Part shown: positions 1 through 5,450 of the stretch, piece after piece | Layout of the letters: the number at the start of each line of letters is the position of its first letter | Position numbering within the stretch: the stretch's first letter is position 1 | Source of the DNA: Deltaproteobacteria bacterium | GTDB taxonomy: Bacteria; Desulfobacterota; DSM-4660; Desulfatiglandales; HGW-15 | Assembly (NCBI GenBank): GCA_016932235.1 | Contig: JAFGDF010000037.1 | Span: forward strand, 1-6,289 | Length of the DNA stretch: 6,289 nt | Reading direction: 5' to 3' | The notes under the pieces: model-generated | Seen by the model: only the letters and a program-made list of their open reading frames with translations | The model's database searches: none | Told to the model about the DNA's origin: nothing | Translations under genes and position numbers: made by a program

Positions 1-881
1 CCGGAATCATTTCCAGCGCCACCGGAATCTCCGCCGGAACCGCCACCAGCGCCTTCTGAAGCATTCTGTCCGCCTTCACTATCCTCAGTTCTTCCGAAAC
101 CCCCTGTGCGGTCTCCCTCTATACTTTCAAGTCCTTTGCCGCGTTCTCCATTGCCGATAGCCCCTGCATATTGATGTGCCAGCGCTTCCGGATCGGTTTT
201 TAAAGAACCGTTACTAAATGAATACTGCAACATATTCATTTCTCTTTCGCTGAATTGATTTTCCAGTGCCCGGCAAACAACATCGGCGGCTGCCTTGCCG
301 GAAACACCCAAACGCGCCATGGTCCGTGCCGCAAGAAAGGTTTCTGACGCCAGCGTTTCGGGCTGATTTGTCGTTTTCTGATATGCTCTTGCCTGCAATA
401 GCTCCATAATCCGGCTGACATCATGCTCAGCCAGCCCGGCAGACAGGCATTCGGCAATAGCATTGCCGATCATGCGCGCCTGATTTTTATGGGGTGTGAC
501 CTCTTCGGCCACATGATAAGCATAGGCATATCGTGACCGGGTCATTTCCATGGCCTGAAGAACTATATCCGGAGGCATATTTTTCACCATGCCTTCATAG
601 GCCTTTTCCATGACCGGTTTTTCCGGCAGGTCTTCTCCGATTGCGGCCATAATCACACGGTGGGCCCTGATCACCTGCTCTTCCCGGAAACGATTCTCCA
701 TCATTCGTTGGGTCATTTTTACGGCTTCATCGCCGGGAACTCCGGCCTGAACCATTTGTTTGGCGCTGAGACGGATTTGCAGGCCGGCTTTACCTTGAAG
801 GCCGTCATCCACTTCATCTCCCCATACAGAAGCGGCAAACAGCATGAACCCAAACAGTATAAAACAAAATGTTTTTTTCAT
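1..881 (-). CDS. Secreted helical-repeat protein with Gly-rich tail (C-terminus beyond window)
   Basis: The frame stays open from the ATG at 881 down to base 1, giving at least 293 residues with no stop, so the C-terminus lies outside the window. The start is supported by GGGAGG at 887-892, 5 nt upstream. Residues 1-21 form a Sec signal peptide (MKK, then a hydrophobic stretch ending ASVWG before DEVDD). The mature part is predicted helical and contains a degenerate repeat: residues 43-70 (MVQAGVPGDEAV...) and 188-215 (MARLGVSGKAAA...) align over about 28 positions including ENxF, and a looser copy starts near 145 (CLSAGLAEHDVS). From about residue 259 the sequence becomes Gly/Ser/Asp-rich and disordered. 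It lies 54 nt downstream of the lipoprotein gene but has its own candidate ECF promoter at 913-940, so it is probably both part of the sigma operon and independently induced. I do not recognise the family. A periplasmic or surface protein is inferred, with no function assigned. Confidence 0.85.
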   Translation of the reverse strand, partial: MKKTFCFILFGFMLFAASVWGDEVDDGLQGKAGLQIRLSAKQMVQAGVPGDEAVKMTQRMMENRFREEQVIRAHRVIMAAIGEDLPEKPVMEKAYEGMVKNMPPDIVLQAMEMTRSRYAYAYHVAEEVTPHKNQARMIGNAIAECLSAGLAEHDVSRIMELLQARAYQKTTNQPETLASETFLAARTMARLGVSGKAAADVVCRALENQFSEREMNMLQYSFSNGSLKTDPEALAHQYAGAIGNGERGKGLESIEGDRTGGFGRTEDSEGGQNASEGAGGGSGGDSGGAGNDS

Positions 882-886
882 CGGAA

Positions 887-892
887 CCTCCC
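887..892 (-). promoter_or_regulatory. Ribosome-binding site of the secreted helical protein
   Basis: On the minus strand GGGAGG lies 5 nt before the ATG at 881. It fixes the start of a gene whose stop is outside the window. Confidence 0.75.
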
Positions 893-912
893 AATGTTTG
901 CGTTTTATATCT

Positions 913-940
913 ATAACGGCGGATAAACAGATTCGTTACA
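913..940 (-). promoter_or_regulatory. Candidate ECF promoter upstream of the secreted helical protein
   Basis: On the minus strand TGTAAC (940-935), 16 bases, then CGTTAT (918-913). The motif is identical, including spacing, to those at the sigma gene and the peptide gene. The -35 element overlaps the TAA stop of the upstream lipoprotein gene (938-936). Counting 7 nt from the -10 gives a start near 906 and a 25-nt leader that contains the GGGAGG ribosome-binding site. ECF promoters typically carry AAC in the -35, about 16 bp of spacer and CGT in the -10; assignment to the sigma factor at 1825-2307 is inferred. Confidence 0.65.
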
Positions 941-1262
941 TGCCGGGTATAAAAATACAATTTTTTGATCCGAAATCATCCGCCTCCGTAAACCGGCACG
1001 GTGGTAAAAAAACCACGTCATCAACAACATAAAAATATTTAAATTCCCTCTTCGCAGGCAACTGAACTTCCCAGGTTTTATCATCAATCTTTTTAACGCC
1101 GTGAAGTTCGAAGCCGTCCAGTGAAGATGCAAAATAGACGCTGCCGGCTTCCGGCTTCAGCAGATATAGATGAAGCACATCCTTTTCGATACTGTAATAA
1201 TGACCGGCGCAGCCGCTTATGCCACATGCCAGCAAAATAAATATCCGGATCCTTCCTTTCAT
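936..1262 (-). CDS. Small lipoprotein with a diverged CBM48/E-set-like domain
   Basis: 108 residues. The N-terminus is a lipoprotein signal with lipobox I-S-G-C ending at Cys18, so a 91-residue lipid-anchored protein is expected. Residues 30-106 follow the layout of the C-terminal domain of the neighbouring anti-sigma-like protein: a strand-rich opening (HLYLLKPEAGSVYFASSLDG), a TWEVQLPA strand matching YWEVHLDLPA, a YFYVVDD strand matching FTYIVDH, and a closing DDFGSKNCIF matching DGFGGYNSIL. It therefore looks like a shortened AMPK-beta/CBM48-type E-set domain, probably arisen by duplication. The aromatic carbohydrate-binding positions are not well kept, so sugar binding is doubtful. Cys89 and Cys102 could form a disulfide. 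The start codon overlaps the upstream stop as ATGA (1259-1262), which implies translational coupling; no strong Shine-Dalgarno is visible. A role as co-sensor or ligand of the anti-sigma factor is inference. Confidence 0.8.
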   Translation of the reverse strand: MKGRIRIFILLACGISGCAGHYYSIEKDVLHLYLLKPEAGSVYFASSLDGFELHGVKKIDDKTWEVQLPAKREFKYFYVVDDVVFLPPCRFTEADDFGSKNCIFIPGM

Positions 1263-1828
1263 GCCTTGTCACCAACATACAGAATAGAGTTATAACCGCC
1301 GAAACCATCCTTTTCTCGTGTCCGGATCGTCGGATCGGCCAGTCGCTCTCGATGATCTACAATATATGTGAATTGATGTTCACCTGCCGGCAAATCCAGA
1401 TGAACTTCCCAGTATCCGCTGTCGCCGGTCCGTTGCATCGGAATACGATCCCAGTCTGAAAAACTGCCGGCGATTTCAACCTGATTGACACCCGGCAAAT
1501 AAATGACAAATCGTTTTTTCGTTAACAGATCCGACGTTGCCGGGTTTATTATAACCATCATCAGGGCAATAAACGAGGCCGCAAGAGCTGCTGACACCCA
1601 GCCCAGCGGCTGTCTGAAGATGCCGAACACATTTGTAAAAAAACCCTGTTCCACCGGCTCAAGACGCGGTATCCGCTCCACCACATCCGAACGAACCCGT
1701 TTTTCCATCTGCAGCAGTTCGATGGCATCAGATGCAAATGGCCGGCTTTCCCCTACCTGTTTGACAAAATGAATTTTTTCATCCAGACTCATTTCATCGT
1801 CTATAAACAGACTGATCAATTCGCTCAT
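1259..1828 (-). CDS. Probable membrane anti-sigma factor with extracytoplasmic CBM48-like domain
   Basis: 189 residues in three parts. Residues 1-72 are a charged, helical cytoplasmic region; 74-95 form one transmembrane helix; 106-185 form an AMPK-beta/CBM48-type E-set domain with FSDW (123-126), GYWEVHLDLPAGEHQFTY (138-155), VD followed by ADP (157-166) and the terminal DGFGGYNSIL (174-183). The typical VDG-x-W of glycogen binders is VDHRE here, so one binding tryptophan is missing. The protein has no cysteine, so this is not a classical zinc-binding anti-sigma domain (HxxxCxxC); the anti-sigma role is inferred from position directly after an ECF sigma gene, from the ATGA overlap (1825-1828) and from the single-span topology. 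AGGAG at 1837-1841 is 8 nt before the ATG. The outer domain may sense a polysaccharide or protein ligand and release the sigma factor. Confidence 0.85.
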   Translation of the reverse strand: MSELISLFIDDEMSLDEKIHFVKQVGESRPFASDAIELLQMEKRVRSDVVERIPRLEPVEQGFFTNVFGIFRQPLGWVSAALAASFIALMMVIINPATSDLLTKKRFVIYLPGVNQVEIAGSFSDWDRIPMQRTGDSGYWEVHLDLPAGEHQFTYIVDHRERLADPTIRTREKDGFGGYNSILYVGDKA

Positions 1829-2307
1829 GTTTCTTTCTCCTGTTGAAGGATGCCTTTAAGCTTGAGCCGCGCACGATGAACCTTTACGCGCACATTTCCT
1901 TCGCTAATGCCTGTTATCTGTGCGATTTCATGATAGGAAAATTCACCATTCGCCAAAAGTGCCATGATCTCCCTATCACCAGCCTCAAGTTTTTTCATGG
2001 CAGCAAGCACCATATGATATTCCTGTCGAACCATTAGAAGGCTTTCAGAATCAATCGAGCGATCCGGGCGATCATCTTCTTCGAGTTTCGAATTCCGACT
2101 GTTTTTGCGGATATGATCCAAAACGGCATTACGCGCAATTTTGTACAGCAGCGCCACATCTTGGACTTCCGGCCCGTAATGCTTCAATAATCGGGTAAAA
2201 CTTTCCTGCATGATATCGCCGGACAGATAATAATTCCCTGTCATGCGCATCAGGTAATAAAACAGCTTTCTCCGCTGTGCCTGATAGAAAGCACTGAATT
2301 TGTCCAT
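1825..2307 (-). CDS. ECF-type RNA polymerase sigma factor
   Basis: 160 residues from the ATG at 2307. Region 2 spans about residues 5-70, with the DIMQESFTRLLKHY helix (31-44) and the -10-recognition segment LYKIARNAVLDHIRK (54-68). Region 4 spans about 95-152, with the -35-binding helix-turn-helix FSYHEIAQITGISEGNVRVKVHRAR (123-147). Regions 1.1 and 3 are absent, as in ECF sigma factors. An ATG at 2331 would give 168 residues, preceded directly by an in-frame TAG. I prefer 2307 because the family fold begins at MDKFSAFY and because a promoter match (2317-2344) overlaps the extra eight codons. Neither start has a Shine-Dalgarno; a 2307 start would be nearly leaderless. The gene overlaps the anti-sigma gene by ATGA. 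It probably directs polymerase to TGTAAC-N16-CGTTAT promoters, including its own. Function is confident; the signal sensed is unknown. Confidence 0.92.
   Translation of the reverse strand: MDKFSAFYQAQRRKLFYYLMRMTGNYYLSGDIMQESFTRLLKHYGPEVQDVALLYKIARNAVLDHIRKNSRNSKLEEDDRPDRSIDSESLLMVRQEYHMVLAAMKKLEAGDREIMALLANGEFSYHEIAQITGISEGNVRVKVHRARLKLKGILQQEKET
1837..1841 (-). promoter_or_regulatory. Ribosome-binding site of the anti-sigma-like gene
   Basis: AGGAG on the minus strand, 8 nt upstream of the ATG at 1828 and inside the 3' end of the sigma gene. It gives the second gene its own initiation signal in addition to the stop/start overlap. Confidence 0.65.
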
Positions 2308-2316
2308 ACTGATTTT

Positions 2317-2344
2317 ATAACGTACAACCATCTAAATTGTTACA
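2317..2344 (-). promoter_or_regulatory. Candidate ECF autoregulatory promoter of the sigma operon
   Basis: On the minus strand TGTAAC (2344-2339), 16 bases, CGTTAT (2322-2317), the same 12 bases and spacing as the two other copies. Predicted transcription start is near 2310, 3 nt before the ATG at 2307. Autoregulation is common for ECF operons. The overlap with the longer possible reading frame argues for the shorter sigma protein. Confidence 0.65.
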
Positions 2345-2348
2345 AAAA

Positions 2349-2363
2349 TCAGATCATGTCTGA
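2349..2363. repeat. Short dyad TCAGA-N5-TCTGA beside the sigma promoter
   Basis: A perfect 5-bp inverted repeat, 5 bp upstream of the sigma-operon -35 element. Its position would suit a regulator site, but a 5-bp dyad in AT-rich DNA can arise by chance. Confidence 0.3.
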
Positions 2364-2379
2364 AAAATATTTTTTAATA

Positions 2380-2407
2380 TGTAACGTTTCTTCGATTCAA
2401 ACGTTAT
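2380..2407 (+). promoter_or_regulatory. Candidate ECF promoter of the secreted micropeptide gene
   Basis: TGTAAC (2380-2385), 16 bases, CGTTAT (2402-2407) on the plus strand, identical to the copies at the sigma gene and the secreted helical gene. Predicted start is near 2414, giving a 91-nt leader with a stable hairpin. The motif lies inside a perfect inverted repeat, so the opposite strand reads TATAAC-N16-CGTTAC, a 10 of 12 match pointing towards the sigma gene. Confidence 0.65.
2382..2406. repeat. Perfect 8-bp inverted repeat TAACGTTT-N9-AAACGTTA
   Basis: Arms at 2382-2389 and 2399-2406 around a 9-bp spacer, between the divergent sigma and peptide genes. It overlaps the -35 and -10 of the peptide promoter. 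It can be read as two face-to-face ECF promoters, in which the -35 of one is the -10 of the other, or as the operator of a dimeric regulator. Confidence 0.7.
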
Positions 2408-2419
2408 TATTTTATTGAG

Positions 2420-2455
2420 ATCTTGCCGGGTGGGATTTCGCGGTCCCGGTAAGAT
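2420..2455 (+). promoter_or_regulatory. 5'-leader hairpin before the micropeptide gene
   Basis: Arms ATCTTGCCGGG (2420-2430) and CCCGGTAAGAT (2445-2455) pair over 11 bp with one G-U, around a 14-nt loop. It begins about 6 nt after the predicted transcription start and ends 35 nt before the Shine-Dalgarno. A run of five T follows after AAA, so weak attenuation is possible, but mRNA stabilisation is an equally good reading. It matches no riboswitch class that I recognise. Confidence 0.55.
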
Positions 2456-2490
2456 AAATTTTTAACTATTCAGAGCCTGAAAAAATCAAA

Positions 2491-2496
2491 GGAGGG
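2491..2496 (+). promoter_or_regulatory. Very strong ribosome-binding site of the micropeptide
   Basis: AAAGGAGGG at 2488-2496, with GGAGG 9 nt before the ATG. It is the best Shine-Dalgarno in the window and suggests high translation. Confidence 0.8.
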
Positions 2497-2504
2497 TGGC
2501 AGAA

Positions 2505-2666
2505 ATGAAAAAGTTGATTGGATTTATCGTTGCTATGATGATTGTTATTTCATCCTTGGCCTATGCAGGAGGTGACCAAAACTGTGGGGATGTTGGTGTA
2601 GGTCCTACGGGTGAGAACGCTCCAGATCAAGCGCTGGCAGAGCAAAATCGTGCTCCTAACCCTTAA
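2505..2666 (+). CDS. Secreted micropeptide (53 aa precursor, about 32 aa mature)
   Basis: ATG at 2505, TAA at 2664-2666. The precursor opens MKKLIGFIVAMMIVISSLAYA, a textbook Sec signal peptide with AYA before the predicted cut after residue 21. The mature part starts GGDQNCGDVGVG and ends NRAPNP: hydrophilic, rich in Gly, Pro, Asn, Asp and Gln, with one cysteine (residue 27), no lipobox and no transmembrane segment. The gene is a stand-alone unit with an ECF-type promoter, leader hairpin, strong ribosome-binding site and intrinsic terminator, which together make real expression very likely despite its size. It is divergent from the sigma operon and probably in its regulon. I do not recognise the family. 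A signal, a ligand for the E-set domains, or a structural envelope peptide are all possible; a single cysteine could allow dimerisation. Confidence 0.85.
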   Translation: MKKLIGFIVAMMIVISSLAYAGGDQNCGDVGVGPTGENAPDQALAEQNRAPNP

Positions 2667-2699
2667 TTGTATGATACTTATGGAATTTGCCTAATATTG

Positions 2700-2729
2700 A
2701 AAAGGCAGGGCCTCACAGCTCTGCCTTTT
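2700..2729 (+). terminator. Intrinsic terminator after the micropeptide gene
   Basis: AAAAGGCAGGGC (2700-2711) pairs with GCTCTGCCTTTT (2718-2729) over 12 bp with one G-U, around the 6-nt loop CTCACA. The T-rich tail continues as TTTTCCTTT. It lies 33 nt after the stop codon. The A-run on the left arm would let it work on the minus strand too, though no gene there needs it. Confidence 0.88.
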
Positions 2730-3020
2730 CCTTTGATCCCATACCGATACCACACCGAGATGATGAATTCCTGTATAATTGCTGAACAGTTAAAATATCC
2801 TATTAGCCAAGAAATACATCTCAATTATCAGTGACTGCGCCCAAAGGGCATAGAATGAAGAAGGCCCCTTAAAGGGGTCAGAAAAATTCAACTCTGTGAT
2901 CTCTGTGGGCTCTAGCGAAGCGGGTGAGAGATGTATATTCGCCCTTACATCATGGTGCAAAACAGCTTTTCAAGTCGAACAACATAACTGTATATCAAGT
3001 TTGACAGGAGGATTTTGTTA
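2730..3020. other. Non-coding intergenic stretch with short hairpins
   Basis: No convincing reading frame with a ribosome-binding site is seen on either strand. It holds the dyads GCCC-AAA-GGGC (2839-2849) and GGCCCCTT-A-AAGGGGTC (2863-2879, one G-U), a 7-bp direct repeat CTCTGTG (2892-2898, 2901-2907), and the pair TACATCTC (2815-2822) / GAGATGTA (2928-2935), inverted relative to each other. The stretch ends near TTTGACA at 3000-3006. Confidence 0.5.
2815..2935. repeat. Possible dispersed or MITE-like intergenic repeat fragment
   Basis: An 8-bp inverted pair (TACATCTC at 2815-2822, GAGATGTA at 2928-2935) bounds a segment with two compact GC-rich hairpins and the tandem CTCTGTG motif followed by CTCTAGCGAAGCGGG. 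Such CTCTGTG-type strings give the impression of a multi-copy intergenic element, but copy number cannot be judged from one window. Confidence 0.3.
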
Positions 3021-3022
3021 AT

Positions 3023-3051
3023 TTGACATGCTCTTATTTATTATTTATAGT
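3023..3051 (+). promoter_or_regulatory. Sigma-70 promoter of the TPR lipoprotein gene
   Basis: TTGACA (3023-3028), 17 bases, TATAGT (3046-3051): consensus -35, optimal spacing and 5 of 6 in the -10. Predicted start near 3058 gives an 83-nt leader to the ATG at 3141. A second TTTGACA lies exactly 22 bp upstream (3000-3006 versus 3022-3028) without a matching -10. Confidence 0.75.
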
Positions 3052-3140
3052 GTATGCTTTATAGACTTTCAATTTCATTTATTTTAACAGACTTTAAGCA
3101 ATTTAACGGCCGGCTTAATAATGAGGGGAATGCAGGCATT

Positions 3141-5450
3141 ATGAAAAAGTACAAAATCGCTCAATATTCATTAATCATGGTGATAATTTTTTTCTTTATT
3201 CAGATTGCCGGATGCGCGAGTCAGGAGGAAAAAAAGGCCAGGCACCTGGAGAAGGCAAGGGAATACGTTGAAAAAAATGAACTTAAAAAGGCCGTCATAG
3301 AGTACAGGAACGCGGCTCAGATCGATCCGAAAGATGATAATGCCTATTTTGAGCTTGGTGAAACATACCTCAAGTTAAAACAGGGGAATGATGCCTTTCA
3401 GGCTTTTTTAAGTGCAGCAATGATCAACCCGGAAAACCTGAAGGCACAATTAAAAGTGGGCCAGATATTTCTTCTAGGTAAAAAGACCGAAGAGGCCCGA
3501 AATAAGGCGGAGCTGATCCTTGATAAAACTCCGGAAGATATCGATGCGTTAAGTCTGCTTTCGGGTGTCCAGGTCCAGGAGAAGGATCTCCTGTCGGCCG
3601 TTGAAACATTGGAAAAAGCGATTTCCATCGATTCCGAGAATTACGGGATTCAGCTCTCCATCGCCCGCCTTTATTTCCTGAAAAAGGAGAGTGATAAAGC
3701 CGAGAAGGCATATCTGAAAGCGATATCTCTCGCGCCTGAAAATAGGGTCCCCTACATTGAGCTTTCACGCATATACGGTTCCAGAGGAGAATGGGACAGG
3801 TCAGAAGAGATATTAAAGGAATTGATAGGTAAATCCAGCGCGAAATATCAGGACCTCTTGTTGCTGGCCAGTTTTTACGAAGGGAGAAAAGAATTAGACA
3901 AGGCGGAAAAGACCTATTTGCAGGCCATTGAAGCATCCCCCAAAGAAGACGTCACTCCCTTGATGAATCTCGCCGGATACTATGGGAGACAGAAATCCTA
4001 TGACAAGGCCCTTGAATTAATAGAAAAGGCCCACAACATCAAAAAAGATGATTTAAACATCCTTGCGGCTAAGGCCCAGCTTCAATTTGATTTTAAAAAG
4101 ACAGATGAAGCCGAAGCAAACGTAGATAAGGTCCTGGCAAAAGATAAAGGGCATATTGGCGCAAACCTTATAAAAGGGCGATTATTATTGTTGAAAAGAG
4201 ATTTTAATAACGCCCTGGAAAAATTCGATTCTGTGCTAAATGGCAACCCGGAAAATGCCGCAGCATACTATTTTAGGGGACTCAGTTACATTGGAAGACG
4301 GGATCCCAAATTGGCTCAACAGGATTTATTGAAAGCCGTGGAGCTGAACCCCATGTTAGTTGACGCGAGACTCTTATTGACCGAATTCTATATCCGTAAT
4401 CGTGATCAGGAATCCGCCGCCAAGCATTTGGAAGTGTTGATAAAGATCGCTCCTGAAAATATCAAGGTCTTAACTCTCATGGGTGCCCTTAAAATAATGG
4501 AGAGAGACGCCCAGGGGGCTGAAGAGGCCTATAAAAAGGTCATCGAAATCGATCCCGAATATACCCCCGGATATATTCAGCTGGGGATCCTGTATAATCT
4601 AATGAAAAGACCGGAAGACGCGGTCAAGAATCTGAAAAAGGCCTTGGAATTAAACCCGCAGCAAACAAATGCTATCGGGCTGTTAGTTGCTGTCTACGTG
4701 AAAGAAAAAAAATATGAACAGGCCCTTCAGGCATGTGAAGAATATAAAGGGAAACCGGGCGTATCTTCCTCAAACATTGCCGTCATAGAATTCCTGGAGG
4801 GGAACATCTACATGGAGAAAAAGGAATTCAAAAAAGCGGAGCAGTCTTTTAAAAAGGCCATTGAGATTGATCCGAATATTCTCTCACCCTACATTGCCCT
4901 TGCAAAGATCTATGTCCTGGAAAAAAGACTCGATGAAGCCGTCTCCCAGTATCAAAACGTCGTGGAAAAAAGACCGGATTATTTCCCCGGATACATGGCA
5001 CTCGGTACGATATTCGAACAAAAAGGTGACCTGGAAAAAGCGGAACTGCATTATCGGAAGGCATTGGAAATCAAAAAGGATTTTGCACCTGCCGCTAATA
5101 ATCTGGCCTGGAACCTTGCCGCCAAAGGGAGCAATATTGATGAGGCCCTCAGCTACGCCCAGATCGCCAAGGAAGCTATGCCCAAGGATCCGGCGGTTAT
5201 GGATACTCTCGGATGGATCTACTATCTGAAGGGCAGTTACCTGAACGCGATCAGTGAATTACAGGATAGTGTTACTCTGGCCCCTGAAAATCCCGTAATA
5301 AATTATCATATCGGAATGGCTTTTTATAAGAACGGCGAAACAAAACCTGCAAAGGAATATCTGGAAAAGGCTTTAGAGCTTGATCAGAATTTCACCGGAG
5401 CGGAAGAGGCCGGAAAAATTCTCGAAGAGATAAAGAGTTCCGGTAGTTAG
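3141..5450 (+). CDS. TPR-repeat outer-membrane lipoprotein, PrsT-like
   Basis: 769 residues from the ATG at 3141. The frame extends back to an ATG at 3054, but that lies upstream of the predicted transcription start (about 3058), and the lipoprotein signal begins at 3141: MKKYK, hydrophobic core, lipobox I-A-G-C with Cys25 followed by Ala, which favours outer-membrane sorting. From about residue 35 to the end it is nearly continuous tetratricopeptide repeats, around 20 units of 34 residues; clear ones include KKAVIEYRNAAQIDP, DKAEKTYLQAIEASP, KKAEQSFKKAIEIDP and EKAELHYRKALEIKK. TPR arrays bind proteins and organise complexes. Architecture and length resemble the PrsT TPR lipoproteins of PEP-CTERM/exosortase exopolysaccharide loci (usually nearer 900 residues), but no exosortase or glycosyltransferase is in the window, so the symbol is withheld. 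GAGGGG at 3123-3128 is a weak, rather distant ribosome-binding site. The next gene starts 57 nt downstream with no terminator seen, so cotranscription is likely. Confidence 0.9.
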   Translation: MKKYKIAQYSLIMVIIFFFIQIAGCASQEEKKARHLEKAREYVEKNELKKAVIEYRNAAQIDPKDDNAYFELGETYLKLKQGNDAFQAFLSAAMINPENLKAQLKVGQIFLLGKKTEEARNKAELILDKTPEDIDALSLLSGVQVQEKDLLSAVETLEKAISIDSENYGIQLSIARLYFLKKESDKAEKAYLKAISLAPENRVPYIELSRIYGSRGEWDRSEEILKELIGKSSAKYQDLLLLASFYEGRKELDKAEKTYLQAIEASPKEDVTPLMNLAGYYGRQKSYDKALELIEKAHNIKKDDLNILAAKAQLQFDFKKTDEAEANVDKVLAKDKGHIGANLIKGRLLLLKRDFNNALEKFDSVLNGNPENAAAYYFRGLSYIGRRDPKLAQQDLLKAVELNPMLVDARLLLTEFYIRNRDQESAAKHLEVLIKIAPENIKVLTLMGALKIMERDAQGAEEAYKKVIEIDPEYTPGYIQLGILYNLMKRPEDAVKNLKKALELNPQQTNAIGLLVAVYVKEKKYEQALQACEEYKGKPGVSSSNIAVIEFLEGNIYMEKKEFKKAEQSFKKAIEIDPNILSPYIALAKIYVLEKRLDEAVSQYQNVVEKRPDYFPGYMALGTIFEQKGDLEKAELHYRKALEIKKDFAPAANNLAWNLAAKGSNIDEALSYAQIAKEAMPKDPAVMDTLGWIYYLKGSYLNAISELQDSVTLAPENPVINYHIGMAFYKNGETKPAKEYLEKALELDQNFTGAEEAGKILEEIKSSGS

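Noticed and set aside
660..1032. Plus-strand frames opposite the secreted helical protein and the lipoprotein
   Set aside because: Antisense to well-supported genes, with no signal peptide or promoter of their own.
911..1308. Two minus-strand frames (911-1132 and 1093-1308) overlapping the lipoprotein gene
   Set aside because: They are out of frame with a gene that has a lipobox, an ATGA-coupled start and a recognisable domain.
2420..2455. Leader hairpin as a c-di-GMP or other known riboswitch
   Set aside because: A single stem-loop without the conserved core sequences or the multi-helix layout of the known classes.
2839..2879. Hairpins GCCC-AAA-GGGC and CCCC-TTAAA-GGGG as terminators
   Set aside because: Stems are short, neither is followed by a T-run, and the preceding gene already has a strong terminator at 2700-2729.
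3001..3029. First TTGACA at 3001-3006 as a second sigma-70 promoter
   Set aside because: At 17 bp spacing the -10 position reads TGACAT, which is not a -10 element.
3054..3140. N-terminal extension of the TPR protein from the ATG at 3054
   Set aside because: It lies before the predicted transcription start, has no nearby ribosome-binding site, and would place 29 residues in front of a perfect lipoprotein signal.
3424..3936. 170-codon open frame on the minus strand inside the TPR gene
   Set aside because: Antisense shadow of a strongly coding TPR region; its protein has no domain pattern and no ribosome-binding site context.
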